Source of the DNA: Scytonema sp. RU_4_4
GTDB lineage: Bacteria > Cyanobacteriota > Cyanobacteriia > Cyanobacteriales > Nostocaceae
Direction: 5' to 3'
Length of the DNA stretch: 38,125 bases
Assembly: GCA_012031965.1 (NCBI GenBank)
Contig: JAAUSC010000050.1
Location: forward strand, 1-38,125
The stretch's first letter is position 1. The number at the start of each line of letters is the position of its first letter. The notes beneath the pieces are model-generated. The model had not been told where the DNA came from. It worked only from the letters and a program-made list of their open reading frames with translations, and ran no database searches. Positions 24,808 through 34,725 of the stretch are shown here, piece by piece. The position numbers and the translations under genes were made by a program.

Positions 24808-25968
24808 TCAGTATGGAACTAGGTCTAATGGAAAGTTCGCCATAAAGGATAGAGCTGTACTCAGAGCTGGAGACTTAAAATCAGACCACAGACCAGCTGT
24901 TTCTACTATGGGTTGCTCTTTTTCCGTTGTTGATTTTGGTGGTTCGCTCAGTTGGTGAACTGGCTCTGGAAGTGGTTGCTCTGTTGTTGTCTTTATAGGG
25001 TTTGTTTGCGGAATTGTTGTGTCCGCTAATTGCATCAGACCAACCCAATGAGACACTGGAATCTCAGCGGCTCCATAGGTAATGGCAATTGATGCAGCAT
25101 CGCAATTGACACGTACGTTTGTCACTTGAGATTCTGTTTTCAATAGCCTTTCGAGTCGTCGCGCATAAGCGCGATCGCGTGCAACTCGAGGCACATTCAA
25201 CCGGATACGTCCTGGAATGGCATGAACAACGCTATAGGCAATTTTTGCCGGCTGTGCTGCGGCTGCGACAGATTTATGCTCCACTTTCGATAATGAAGGT
25301 TGGTCAGTTGTATTGGATTTTGTAGAAGATTTATTCTTGTTCTTTGCTTTTTGCAAAGAAGGAACTGCAGTTGTCTGTGATTCTGACATTTGGAGTTCGT
25401 CAATCACCCGACGAGTGGCGTTTGCTGTCATCAAGTAAACCGGAATCGATGCTAAACCGCTGATTCCCAGTCCTCCCGTTACTGCCAATCCCGTAAATAG
25501 GGGAATAAACGAAATACCTTGCTCTTTCCAAAAATCAAGAGATTTCCATGGGGCAAAAGGGTCTTTTTTACTTTCTGCCTGAGACGAAGCTTGTAACTGG
25601 TGTATGTTAAATTGCTGGAGTTGCTCCAACATTTGGGGCAAAGGCAGTTTTTTAGGATCAAAGTTAATAACTAAACTGCTTGTTTCCTGATTGACGGATA
25701 CTTCCTTCACCCCATCTTGCTTTCGTAAATTTTGAGAGATGGTTTCAAATATCGAGTTATGACTACCATCAGTAGCACGGATTCGGACGCGCCCTGGTGT
25801 TGCATGAACAACTTGCAACCCACCTATGGGTGGCTGCATTGATGATGGTGCAACAGATTTTCTGGTAGTTTCACTTGATTCATCGCTTTGTTGCTGAGAC
25901 GAGAATAAATCCACAGGCTGTTTCTCCCGAGGACTTAATCTCTCGCGACTACTGAGAGTTTTGGTCAT
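24808..25968 (-). CDS. Double HMA-like domain membrane protein (cassette gene 1)
   Basis: 386 residues. Domain 1 (about 48-120) has VVHATPGRVRIRATDGSHNSIFE and SLVINFDPKKLP. A hydrophobic segment (about 155-185: ISFIPLFTGLAVTGGLGISGLASIPVYLMTA) follows, then a Lys/Ser-rich linker. Domain 2 (about 243-320) has VVHAIPGRIRLNVPRVARDRAYARRLERLLK and ASIAITY. There are no CxxC metal ligands in either. It is the first gene of the apparent cassette, 88 bp after def on the same strand. Layout resembles a scaffold with a membrane anchor; function unknown. Confidence 0.78.
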   Translation of the reverse strand: MTKTLSSRERLSPREKQPVDLFSSQQQSDESSETTRKSVAPSSMQPPIGGLQVVHATPGRVRIRATDGSHNSIFETISQNLRKQDGVKEVSVNQETSSLVINFDPKKLPLPQMLEQLQQFNIHQLQASSQAESKKDPFAPWKSLDFWKEQGISFIPLFTGLAVTGGLGISGLASIPVYLMTANATRRVIDELQMSESQTTAVPSLQKAKNKNKSSTKSNTTDQPSLSKVEHKSVAAAAQPAKIAYSVVHAIPGRIRLNVPRVARDRAYARRLERLLKTESQVTNVRVNCDAASIAITYGAAEIPVSHWVGLMQLADTTIPQTNPIKTTTEQPLPEPVHQLSEPPKSTTEKEQPIVETAGLWSDFKSPALSTALSFMANFPLDLVPY

Positions 25969-26056
25969 TTACCCGATAACTGCGTCAAGCCAAATGGTTA
26001 ACATTAGGTTAAATGTACCTTAATATTCCGGGTAAAATCTCATTCTTTAGAATTAT
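25969..26056 (-). promoter_or_regulatory. Candidate promoter region of the HMA/ATPase cassette
   Basis: 88 bp between def and the first HMA gene. It contains the imperfect direct repeat GGTTAACATT / GGTTAAATGT (26000-26015 region), which could bind a regulator. No textbook operator is recognised. Confidence 0.35.
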
Positions 26057-26599
26057 TTATAATTGGGTGTTGTTAATGATCTGTTTCTGATATTCTTGCT
26101 CTGTGATTATGTTGTCCAGATTACTTTTTAGTCTGTCTAAAAAGATGATGCCATTGAGGTGATCATACTCGTGTTGAAAGATACGAGCGACAAAATCAGT
26201 CAATTCTTGCTTTTGCAGTTTGTCATTTCGGTCAGTATATTCGACTTCAATAGCTTGGTATCTAGGAACTAACCCCCTAATTCCTGGAACACACAAACAA
26301 CCTTCCCAGCCTTTGACTATCTCCGTTGAATGGGCTATAATTTTAGGATTAATCATAGCAGTAGGTTCCATTTCCGGAGCGTTAGGATACCTGGAATTAG
26401 GGTGGGAAGCAACAATAAATAAACGACAGGATTGAGCAACTTGAGGTGCTGCAATACCAACACCGTTAGCCTTAACAACTGTCGCCATTAGGTCATCAAT
26501 GAGTTTTTGAATATGTTCATCGTTGATATTTTCAACGAAAGAAGCTTTTTGACGCAGTACCGGATTGCCTAATTGAAGAACTGATAGCAATTCACCCAT
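26057..26599 (-). CDS. def: Peptide deformylase
   Basis: 180 residues. It removes the N-formyl group from nascent proteins using a bound metal. The three family motifs are present: GVGIAAPQ near 47 (GxGxAAxQ), EGCLCVPG near 94 (the EGCLS motif, with Cys in the fourth-plus-one position and the metal-binding Cys retained) and QHEYDHLNG near 138 (HExxH with the second His). ATG at 26599 has AGGAG six nt upstream. It is separate from the cassette in function but shares its direction. Confidence 0.93.
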   Translation of the reverse strand: MGELLSVLQLGNPVLRQKASFVENINDEHIQKLIDDLMATVVKANGVGIAAPQVAQSCRLFIVASHPNSRYPNAPEMEPTAMINPKIIAHSTEIVKGWEGCLCVPGIRGLVPRYQAIEVEYTDRNDKLQKQELTDFVARIFQHEYDHLNGIIFLDRLKSNLDNIITEQEYQKQIINNTQL

Positions 26600-26686
26600 A
26601 ATAACTCCTATAGATAAAAATTATGAAATATAAAAGATGAATCAGAAATATTTTTTATTCATAATTTATACTTCATTATGTTTCAT

Positions 26687-28215
26687 TTAGCTTCTACGTC
26701 GAATCGGTAAAGGTGCTGGTATAACGGCTATTTGTGTGCTTTGCCCATTACGTAATACTTGCAATTCTAAAGAAGAGCCAATTTGACTCTTTTCGACTAT
26801 CTTTTGGACTTCTTCTATTTTAGTAACTGGCTGGTTACTAATGCTTTGAATCACATCTCCTGCTTTCAGTCCAGCAGAATCTGCTGGAGAACGCGGCACA
26901 ATATCAATTAATAAAACCCCTTTATCTGCTGCTAAATTAATATCTAAGGTAGAATTGACTTTTTCCTTGACTTCTGGAGTCAAAGTTACCATTGAATACC
27001 TAAATAAGGATGGTCAACCTTACCTTTTGTGATTAATTGTTGAGCAATCCCCTGCGCTGTGTTAATGGGAATGGCAAATCCTAACCCTTGAGCACCGCGA
27101 ATGATGGCTGTGTTCATAGCAATCACATCTCCACGAGTATTTAACAGTGGTCCACCAGAGTTACCAGGATTAATAGCAGCATCAGTTTGAATGTAATCAA
27201 CACGTTTATCAGTAACACCAATATCACTGCTAGAACGACCAGTAGCGCTGATAATTCCAGATGTGACCGTATAGTCTAAACCAAGAGGATTACCAATCGC
27301 AATCACGGCTTCTCCTGGTTGCAAAACCTCAGAGTTACCTATAGAAACAGTTGGCAGATTATTTGCCTCTATTTTAATAACAGCAACATCTGTTACCGGG
27401 TCTTCACCCAGTACGCGTCCCTTAAAAGAGCGACCATCTTTCAGTTTTACTGTCACGCTTTGAGCACCGTTTACGACATGGGAATTGGTCAAGATTTGAC
27501 CGCCAGAGTTAATAATGAATCCAGAGCCGCTACCTTTCTCTATTGTTTCTCTTGGTTGTGAGTCATAAAACCGCCGAAAAACTGGATCATAAAACTCGTC
27601 GGAAGCGACAGTCCTTGCAGCATCAATACGAACAACCGCAGGTCCTACCCTTTGTACAACTCCAACGACAAAGTTAGGATTATTGGATGAAGAGGCAACA
27701 GGTAAAATACTTGGGGAAGTCTTATTTGTTTTCTCTTGGACTGGCGTTTGAGGCTGAGCATCTGTTTTTCCAGCATCAAGAGTACCAGTAGGTATAGAAC
27801 AACCCCCAATAAACATCACAACCGCACCGCCAAGCAGCATGACCAGAATACTATTTGTTGACCACCTTTGGGATAAACGCTCTTTTGGGGACGTGGAAAC
27901 GGGGAGATGGGATGAGTGAGGGAGTGAAGGGGATGTTAGCGGAGCGTTAACGAAGTGGACCGTAGGTCGCCGTAGGCTGGAGGATGGGGGAGATGTTAGC
28001 GTTAGCTCCGCGCCCCTGGAGGGGCTAGCGTTAACGAAGTGGACCGTAGGTCGCCGTAGGCTGGGAGATGAGAATTTTGTAGCGCTTTGCGCTTCCCGTA
28101 GGGTATTTTGAACGTTGAGAGAAGTAGGAGGGGAGGTTTCCTCCCCTCCAATCTTCGGTGATTTTGAATTGCTTTGTCCTCTTGTTTTGTGAAAGTCATG
28201 CTCTGTCGTCTTCAT
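26687..28215 (-). pseudogene. HtrA/Deg-type serine protease, frameshifted between protease and PDZ domains
   Basis: The first frame (26986-28215) has residues 1-120 of unusual Ser/Pro-rich sequence, a hydrophobic anchor or lipobox-like segment ([16 protein letters not shown], 124-139), then a trypsin domain with His246 (TNSHVV), Asp276 (TDVAVI) and Ser353 (GNSGGP), ending HPYLGIQW-stop. The PDZ domain follows in another frame from ATG 26992: [35 protein letters not shown]. In relatives the join reads HPYLGIQMVTL, which one extra A in CAATGG would restore. The overlap ATGGTAA could allow coupled translation of the PDZ part. The N-terminal region contains two copies of a 37-bp repeat that encode [10 protein letters not shown]. 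HtrA proteases degrade damaged envelope proteins. Confidence 0.85.
27944..28064 (-). repeat. Two identical 37-bp direct repeats inside the htrA N-terminal coding region
   Basis: Copies at 27944-27980 and 28028-28064 are identical and begin GCGTTAACGAAGTGGACCGT. They lie 84 bp apart, so both encode the same peptide ([11 protein letters not shown] region). Between them is TTAGCTCCGCGCCCCTGGAG-type intergenic repeat sequence. Confidence 0.8.
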
Positions 28216-28389
28216 TTGTCTTTACTTCTCCGTATGAACTATGGGTGTTAAAATCTTGGCTACCGGGAGGAGACCAAGAATAATGACAACTCGAAGGCTG
28301 GTTTGAGGTCTAGAGTATTGTTTGCTAAATTGGTGCTTGCTCATATCTTCATTATTATTGTGATGATTGCCGAGCATTGGTGGTAAATT
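28216..28389. promoter_or_regulatory. Divergent htrA / dnaA promoter region
   Basis: 174 bp between divergent genes. No perfect DnaA box (TTTTCCACA) is visible here, unlike the dnaA-dnaN gap. Confidence 0.4.
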
Positions 28390-29772
28390 ATGGAAATGCC
28401 CATAGAAAGTCTGTGGAGTCAGGTGCTGGAGCGCTTACAACTAGAGCTATCCCGTCCCACCTTTGAAACTTGGATCAAAACAGCAAGCGCCGAGCGATTG
28501 GAAAATAATTGCTTGGTCATTTGTACTCCCAACCCGTTTGCTCGTAATTGGTTACAGAAATATTACATAAAAACAATTGCTAATGTTGTACAAGATATTC
28601 TTGGTTCTCCCGTAGACATTTATATCACTGTTACTCAAGGTGATGAGGTTTCTCATGTCAGCGAGCAAGAAGTTTCTTGGGAATTTCCGGCTCAAGCCAG
28701 TACCTCAGAAATGCTTTCTCAAAATCGACTGAAAACAACAGAATTAAACCTCAAGTATGTTTTCTCTCGATTTGTAGTCGGTGCTAACAATCGTATGGCT
28801 CACGCTGCTGCGTTAGCAGTTGCTGAATATCCTGGAAGAGAGTTTAATCCTTTATTTCTGTGTGGTGGCGTGGGTTTAGGCAAAACTCACCTTATGCAGG
28901 CGATTGGTCACTATCGATTGGAAATCAGTCCAGATTCCAGAATATTTTACGTCTCTACTGAGCAATTTACTAATGATCTCATTACTGCCATCCGTAAGGA
29001 TAGTATGCAAAGTTTCCGAGAGCATTACCGTGCTGCTGATGTCCTTTTAGTGGATGATATTCAGTTTATTGAAGGTAAGGAATATACTCAAGAAGAATTT
29101 TTCCATACTTTTAATACTTTACATGAAGCTGGTAAGCAAGTCGTCTTAGCTTCTGACCGTCCTCCCAACCAAATTCCTCGGTTGCAAGAACGTCTGTGTT
29201 CCCGATTTTCTATGGGGTTAATTGCTGATATCCAACCGCCAGATTTGGAGACGAGAATAGCGATTTTACAAAAAAAAGCTGAGTACGAAAATATCCGTCT
29301 ACCAAGGGACGTTGTTGAGTATATTGCCTTTCACTATACTTCTAATATTCGAGAGTTGGAAGGAGCATTAATTCGTGCATTAGCGTATATTTCTATTTGG
29401 GGTTTACCCATGACCGTCGAAAATATTGCACCCGTTTTACAACCGCCAACAGAGAAAGTAGAAGCCACGCCAGAAGCAATTTTCTCAGTGGTAGCAGAGG
29501 CTTTTGATGTATCAATAGAAGACCTTAAAGGGAGTTCGCGGCGACGAGAGATTAGCTGGGCACGTCAAATCGGAATGTATCTCATGCGGCAGCATACAGA
29601 TCTCAGTTTACCAAGAATCGGAGAAGAATTTGGTGGAAAAGACCATACAACGGTCATGTACAGCTGTGAAAAAATTACCCAACTGCGAGAAACAGATCAA
29701 AACTTAATACAAACGCTACGTCAATTGAGCGATCGCATTAACATGGCTAGCCGTCCCCACAAATCATATTGA
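28390..29772 (+). CDS. dnaA: Chromosomal replication initiator protein DnaA
   Basis: 460 residues. Domain I is at 1-90 ([23 protein letters not shown]). AAA+ domain III has Walker [13 protein letters not shown] near 160, Walker [11 protein letters not shown] near 221 and sensor 1 [20 protein letters not shown]. The C-terminal helix-turn-helix includes [38 protein letters not shown], the DnaA-box-binding signature. It opens oriC by cooperative binding to the boxes just downstream. Start chosen as ATG 28390; an in-frame ATG at 28396 is possible. Followed by oriC and dnaN on the same strand. Confidence 0.97.
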   Translation: MEMPIESLWSQVLERLQLELSRPTFETWIKTASAERLENNCLVICTPNPFARNWLQKYYIKTIANVVQDILGSPVDIYITVTQGDEVSHVSEQEVSWEFPAQASTSEMLSQNRLKTTELNLKYVFSRFVVGANNRMAHAAALAVAEYPGREFNPLFLCGGVGLGKTHLMQAIGHYRLEISPDSRIFYVSTEQFTNDLITAIRKDSMQSFREHYRAADVLLVDDIQFIEGKEYTQEEFFHTFNTLHEAGKQVVLASDRPPNQIPRLQERLCSRFSMGLIADIQPPDLETRIAILQKKAEYENIRLPRDVVEYIAFHYTSNIRELEGALIRALAYISIWGLPMTVENIAPVLQPPTEKVEATPEAIFSVVAEAFDVSIEDLKGSSRRREISWARQIGMYLMRQHTDLSLPRIGEEFGGKDHTTVMYSCEKITQLRETDQNLIQTLRQLSDRINMASRPHKSY

Positions 29773-29789
29773 CACAATTGAAGATCTGT

Positions 29790-30085
29790 CAGGATGTGGA
29801 AGAACAAAGAAACAAAATATTGTGTTTTCCACAAGAAGCAGTTCATCATAAATGTTAAGTTAAGTCTAAACAATCTTTAAGATAGGATTACCTTGTAGAA
29901 TCTTTTTTCTTTTTTGTGGAAAACTTACAAAAAATCTGTGGAAAACTTGATAGTTTCAGTGGAAAACTGCATCTAAGTATAAGTACCCTGTGGAAAAATA
30001 GGGGAGTTTTTCCACAGGTTTTCCACAGCTAGCAACTTCCTGAAGCATGTTTAAAAGGGATGTGCATCAAGTTTTCCACAGCTCC
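29790..30085. other. oriC: Putative replication origin oriC with DnaA boxes
   Basis: Perfect boxes TTTTCCACA or its complement TGTGGAAAA lie at 29825-29833, 29915-29923, 29937-29945, 29989-29997, 30008-30016, 30019-30027 and 30072-30080. One-mismatch copies lie at 29795-29803 and 29958-29966. Orientation is mixed. An AT-rich T/A-run tract near 29895-29935 could be the unwinding region. The position between dnaA and dnaN supports the call. Confidence 0.88.
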
Positions 30086-30243
30086 CATAGGTATGACTAC
30101 TTTTAATAAAAAATACTTATGTTTAGCAGTCGTCTAGCAGTGAAAGACACACAGTAGAGGCGCAAGACCTTGCGCTCGTGCAAATCTACTCCGACCTTGC
30201 AACAACGGTGCTAACATATCCAACACAGAAGCCAAAGTTGATC

Positions 30244-31410
30244 ATGAAATTAGTTTGCACCCAAAGCGACCTCAGTACTAATCTCTCACTCACGAGCCGT
30301 GCAGTACCCTCACGCCCAACACATCCGGTACTTGCCAATGTTCTACTACAAGCAGATGCTGAAAATAATCAGGTTAGTCTAACAGCCTTTGACCTCAGTT
30401 TGGGTATCCGCACTAGTTTTAGCGCTGAGGTATTACAGGGGGGAGCAATTGCGATCCCCGCCAAGCTGCTTAATGATATTACGACTCGCCTTGGAGAGGG
30501 TGAAATCACTCTAGAAAATGTATCAGCTTCCAAAGATGATCCTCTAGCAGGAGAAGGCTCAATTGTCACTCTGACACCCAAAAGCGGACGTTATCAAGTA
30601 CGAGCAATGGGAGCACAAGAATTTCCAGAACTCCCTGTCATCGAAAATGCTCAAGCGCTACATATTGCTGCTGGTGCATTAATTGAAGGATTGCGAGGTT
30701 CTTTGTTTGCAACGAGTGCAGATGAAACCAAACAGGTTCTCACCGGCGTGCATTTAACACTTCGACAAGACACGCTCGAATTTGCAGCAACTGACGGACA
30801 TCGTTTAGCTGTTGTACAGACGACTAATGAGGGTCCAGAGACAAATACTGAAACTCAGTTAGAAGTGACAGTACCAGCCAGAGCATTAAGGGAACTAGAA
30901 CGGATGCTGGCTCATACGAACTCACAAGATGAACCTGTGGCGTTGTATTTTGACCAAGGTCAGGTTATTTTTGAATGGCAAAATCAACGTTTAACTAGCC
31001 GTACTCTTGAAGGACAATATCCTGCTTACCGTCTACTTATTCCCCGACAATTTGAGCGAGAATTGATTTTAGATAGACGACAATTCTTGAGCGCTTTAGA
31101 GAGAATTGCTGTGTTTGCAGACCAAAAGAATAATGTTGTTAAGGTCAGTATAGATAGCGAAGCACAAGAAATTACTATATCCTGTGAAGCTCAAGATGTT
31201 GGCAATGGACGAGAGTTAATGTCAGCACAAATATTAGGAGAGAGTATAGATATTGCCTTTAATATTAAGTATTTGATGGAAGGTTTAAAAGCATTGCCTT
31301 CGACTGAGATTCAAATGCAGCTCAATGGAAATTTGACCCCAGTCATTTTCACGCCGCTCAATGGTTTGAAGATGACTTATTTAGCTATGCCTGTTCAACT
31401 TAGGAATTAA
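30244..31410 (+). CDS. dnaN: DNA polymerase III beta sliding clamp
   Basis: 388 residues from ATG at 30244 (MKLVCTQSDLSTNLSLTSRAV). An in-frame upstream GTG at 30178 would add 22 residues with no family match, so it is rejected. Three clamp subdomains are recognisable: SRPTHPVLANVLLQA, GRYQVRAMGAQEFPELP, TGVHLTLRQDTLEFAATDGHRLAV, EGQYPAYRLLIPRQF, and the C-terminal MTYLAMPVQLRN. It forms a ring that holds replicative polymerase on DNA. Confidence 0.97.
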   Translation: MKLVCTQSDLSTNLSLTSRAVPSRPTHPVLANVLLQADAENNQVSLTAFDLSLGIRTSFSAEVLQGGAIAIPAKLLNDITTRLGEGEITLENVSASKDDPLAGEGSIVTLTPKSGRYQVRAMGAQEFPELPVIENAQALHIAAGALIEGLRGSLFATSADETKQVLTGVHLTLRQDTLEFAATDGHRLAVVQTTNEGPETNTETQLEVTVPARALRELERMLAHTNSQDEPVALYFDQGQVIFEWQNQRLTSRTLEGQYPAYRLLIPRQFERELILDRRQFLSALERIAVFADQKNNVVKVSIDSEAQEITISCEAQDVGNGRELMSAQILGESIDIAFNIKYLMEGLKALPSTEIQMQLNGNLTPVIFTPLNGLKMTYLAMPVQLRN

Positions 31411-31460
31411 AATCTTATTTTTTGTGCCTTAGCGGCTCATTGAAAAGATAAAGATGAATT

Positions 31461-31491
31461 TCTCGTTCCCATGCTCTGTATGGGAACGAGA
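31461..31491. terminator. 12-bp perfect hairpin between convergent dnaN and ArsA genes
   Basis: TCTCGTTCCCAT (31461-31472) and ATGGGAACGAGA (31480-31491) with a 7-nt loop, then AAA. The same palindrome type is a common cyanobacterial repeat, so it may be a repeat acting as a terminator. Confidence 0.65.
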
Positions 31492-31515
31492 AAACTTTGA
31501 TGCCCTACCTCATTT

Positions 31516-32694
31516 TCAAACTGCAGTAAAACGGATTTTGAGATAGTCTTCTTCCATTTTTGCTCCTGCAGGTTGCAGTGCTGCTAAAGCTTGTGGCAAG
31601 ACTAAATTTCGGCGGTGATTACCAATAGTAATGTTTAATTCATCTCCAGATTTACTTAATTGAACTTGTTTTTTAGGGATACCAGGTAAGTACAATTCCA
31701 AGCTGTATTGATTATTTTCTTGAAGAATTCTAATTGTGGTTTCTTTGTAATAAACCTGAGTTGGATCTTCATCTTTATAAAGTGTTTCCTTCAAGCGTTC
31801 CAAGGCATCTAACCCACACAGTTCTTCAGAAAATAGTGGAACTTCCTTGATAGGTAATGGATGGAAGTTTTCATGAATTTCTTGACGATACTGTTGTTGA
31901 TTCTCTTTCCAACGCTGGAAAAATGGGTCTTGCACTGTTTCAGGAATAATACGATTGGCGATGACTAAATCTGTTGCAACGTTATATAAACTCAAATAAG
32001 CATGAGCGCGAAGAGATTCTTTAATCACCATTCTTTCAGGGTTGGTGACAAGGCGCACAGAGGTTTGATTGTTATCTGTTAATACTTTTTCCAGAGCTTC
32101 TATTTGTTGATAAAATTCATAAGGTGCGTCCATCACCTCTTTGTCTGGTAAAGAAAAACCAGCAATTGGTTTAAAAAAAGGTTCAACCAGAGGTCTTAGT
32201 GCGACTGAAATGTTTTGGAAAGGTTTGTAAAAACGGCGCATATACCAACCACTGACTTCTGGTAAACTTAAGAGGCGCAGTGCTGTACCAGTAGGGGCTG
32301 AGTCAATAATCAAAACATCAAACTCTCCTTCATCGTAATGGCGTTTCATTCTGACCAAGCCAAAAATCTCATCCATCCCTGGTAAAATAGCCAATTCTTC
32401 AGCCTGCACTCCGTCTAAACCGCGTGCTTGTAAAACTTGGGTGATGTAGCGCTTCACAGAACCCCAGTTTCCCTCTAGTTCTAGTAGTGCATCCAGTTCT
32501 GCACCCCACAAATTGGGGCGAATTTGTTTTGGTGCGTGTCCCAGCTCTAGGTCAAAACTGTCCGCTAGAGAGTGAGCAGGGTCTGTACTCAAAACAAGTG
32601 TACGATAACCCAATTCTGCACAACGAAGCCCAGTGGCGGCGGCTACGGAGGTTTTTCCCACGCCGCCTTTGCCTGTCATTAAAATTACACGCAT
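31516..32694 (-). CDS. ArsA/Get3-family ATPase with C-terminal Hsp20-like domain
   Basis: 392 residues. The N-terminus has the deviant Walker [18 protein letters not shown], then [18 protein letters not shown] and the switch-like [19 protein letters not shown]. The last 75 residues ([20 protein letters not shown] to EEDYLKIRF) match the alpha-crystallin-like domain attached to many cyanobacterial ArsA homologues. Known relatives pump arsenite as part of a complex or deliver tail-anchored proteins to membranes; the Hsp20-like tail favours a chaperone role here, as inference. No arsenite pump gene is nearby. Confidence 0.88.
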   Translation of the reverse strand: MRVILMTGKGGVGKTSVAAATGLRCAELGYRTLVLSTDPAHSLADSFDLELGHAPKQIRPNLWGAELDALLELEGNWGSVKRYITQVLQARGLDGVQAEELAILPGMDEIFGLVRMKRHYDEGEFDVLIIDSAPTGTALRLLSLPEVSGWYMRRFYKPFQNISVALRPLVEPFFKPIAGFSLPDKEVMDAPYEFYQQIEALEKVLTDNNQTSVRLVTNPERMVIKESLRAHAYLSLYNVATDLVIANRIIPETVQDPFFQRWKENQQQYRQEIHENFHPLPIKEVPLFSEELCGLDALERLKETLYKDEDPTQVYYKETTIRILQENNQYSLELYLPGIPKKQVQLSKSGDELNITIGNHRRNLVLPQALAALQPAGAKMEEDYLKIRFTAV

Positions 32695-32737
32695 GGATAG
32701 TTTTGTCCTAGATGAGGATTATTTACATTTATTTACA

Positions 32738-33127
32738 TTATGAACTTTTTAAGGGGAATAAATGCTGTTTCAGCACATCTAGACGTGAACAATGCCAATA
32801 ATCTATGTGAGACACTATTAACCCTTGAGTGTTGAGGCGTAATTCACTCCAGCCAGAGATAGAAATACGTGGTTTCCAAGGAAGGGGGGTATTCCAGCTG
32901 AGTGTCCACTCAGTTTTAATTGTGTCTCCTGTACAACTCATATTGTGCAAGTCCATTTTGGTATTTAAAAACCAAGTGTCGATGAGTTTAATCATCTGCT
33001 TGTATCGTTCAACACCACAAAATTTGTTGAGCGGATCTTGAAAATAGACATCTTGAGCGTAGATGCTATATGTCTGATTATCAGGAAATCTTTGATAATC
33101 TTGTTTGAGAATTTCAACGATATCCAT
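32738..33127 (-). CDS. DUF2358 / NTF2-like small protein
   Basis: 129 residues. The pattern DYQRFPDNQTYSIYAQDVYFQDPLNKFCGVERYKQMI, followed by WTLSWNTPLPWKPRISISGWSELRLN and GLIVSHIDYWH, matches the DUF2358 family of cyanobacteria and plant plastids, which has an NTF2-like cone fold. No catalytic role is established. It lies between the aldo/keto reductase and the ArsA gene on the same strand, 43 bp upstream of the latter. Confidence 0.82.
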   Translation of the reverse strand: MDIVEILKQDYQRFPDNQTYSIYAQDVYFQDPLNKFCGVERYKQMIKLIDTWFLNTKMDLHNMSCTGDTIKTEWTLSWNTPLPWKPRISISGWSELRLNTQGLIVSHIDYWHCSRLDVLKQHLFPLKSS

Positions 33128-33176
33128 ATAAATAAAAAAGATTCACAACCTGAATAGTTTTACTGTGATTGATAAC

Positions 33177-34357
33177 TCAACTTTGTGATAAGCGCTGCAC
33201 TGCTTCACCTACCAACATCTGATGTGCTTCTGCAAGAAGGCGGGGAATTTTGTCAGCATGAGGACTGCGGCTGAGACATTGTTGCAAATCTAACTTTTGT
33301 ACTTTGTCTGCTTTGTTACCAGGAAACCAATGACTTGCATTGCCAAGCATGTTATAGCGCATTTTGGCGTACTCCAGCATATCGTAGGCGATCGCCAAAT
33401 TTCTTAACCATAAAATCGCTGGAATATTGATCTGACCAGGAGTTTGCTCTACAGTGGGTAAATTGAGGTGCCAAGTTTTTACCCAATCTTCCCCCAAGCT
33501 AAAAATAGCTTCTTCCTCTAGCCGTGCCAAAATTGGTGACAAAATTTCAGATGCATTATCCAGCAAATCTAAAGTTTTTAGGTGTTCATCAAAATCTTGT
33601 GGTTTTGCAGCCCCCACACTGAGAGTATGTACCTGAGAGTGACTCAGACAAAACACATCATTAAACACCATTGGACTTAAAGGAGTACAAAGATTAATTA
33701 ATTTTTGTGGTGGTTTATATAACATTCCTCCTTTATCAGATGGGCTAATAATAAACACACCCATATCTTGGCTATTAGCCGCTTCAATAGCGATCCAATT
33801 GACTTGATTGATGTAATACCAATGCAAATTGACATAATCAAATTGATTCGTCTGAATGGTTTGAATAATAATATCTGTTGGTCCATGCGTGGAAAAGCCG
33901 ATAAACTTCACTTTTCCTTGTGCTTGAAGTGTTTTGGCTACGTCCAAACAGCCACCAGGACGGATACTATTGTGTAATAACTCAGCATTGTTTATACCAT
34001 GTATTCCGAGTAAGTCAACGTAATCTAACCTAAGATTTCGTAGTGATTTTCAAAGTCACGCTGAAATTCTTTCGGATCTGCTGTAGGACCAACTTTAGTT
34101 TGAACAATTAAATCTTCACGGAGGAAATTTGGTAAAATTCTCCCTAACTGCATTTCAGAACTACCATAACCACGGGCAGTTTCAATGTGATTAATTCCTA
34201 ATTCGACTGCCCGTCGAATCGTTGCTTCTAGATTTTCCTGGTTATCATGAGGTATTTGCCATTGCGGGACATCCTGCCATTTATACTGGTATCTCATACC
34301 ACCACAGGAAAAAACAGGCATTTTTAATTCTGTGCGTCCAAATCGTTTGTATAACAT
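33177..34357 (-). pseudogene. Aldo/keto reductase family protein, apparent single-base frameshift
   Basis: Two frames give one protein. The first (from about 34357, MLYKRFGRTELKMPVFSCGGMRYQYKW) has the nicotinamide-barrel start, ETARGYGSSEMQLG with the catalytic Tyr region and IVQTKVG with the Lys, ending at 34025. The second resumes as LRLDYVDLLGIHGINNAEL with the catalytic His, then GKVKFIGFSTHGPTDII, VNLHWYYINQVN and a long C-terminal tail. One extra A in GAAAATCAC near 34050 would give RDFEKSLRNLRLDYVDLLGIHG in one frame. The tail lacks the cysteine cluster seen in related Fe-S-containing members. The true start may be the ATG at 34357 or 34360. Substrate unknown. Confidence 0.82.
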
Positions 34358-34381
34358 CATTGGATTTGTGAACTCAATCAA

Positions 34382-34725
34382 AAACAGTTATGGCTACGGT
34401 CATCAAGGATGAATAAAGAAATATGAAATGACAAATTCAGTCATGATAAAAAGAACAGATGATATGACACTTTGATGAGTATAACGAAAATGGATCAAGA
34501 TAATTTCTGTAAAGACTTCATTGATTTTATGTCAATTTTAGGTACTCTACTATATTTACTTAATCTCGACAAAAGAAAAAGCTTTTCTGACCATGAAAAC
34601 TAGGAAAACTCATTGTTTTAGTCAGCACATTCTGAATCAATCCGGAAAATCTCCAACCTGTGCGAAAAATAAAACGTTCCCGTTGAAGTCTTATCGGTAG
34701 AACCATAATATTTTTGGAGGGATTA
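34382..34725. promoter_or_regulatory. Divergent spacer, aldo/keto reductase / small membrane protein
   Basis: 344 bp, AT-rich, with promoters for both flanking genes expected. I see no strong palindrome or RNA gene. A 61-codon minus frame (34560-34745) overlaps the start of the plus-strand gene and is not supported. Confidence 0.4.

Noticed and set aside
30178-30243. GTG extension of dnaN by 22 codons
   Set aside because: Family proteins begin at MKLVC; the extension has no match and lies in the origin spacer.
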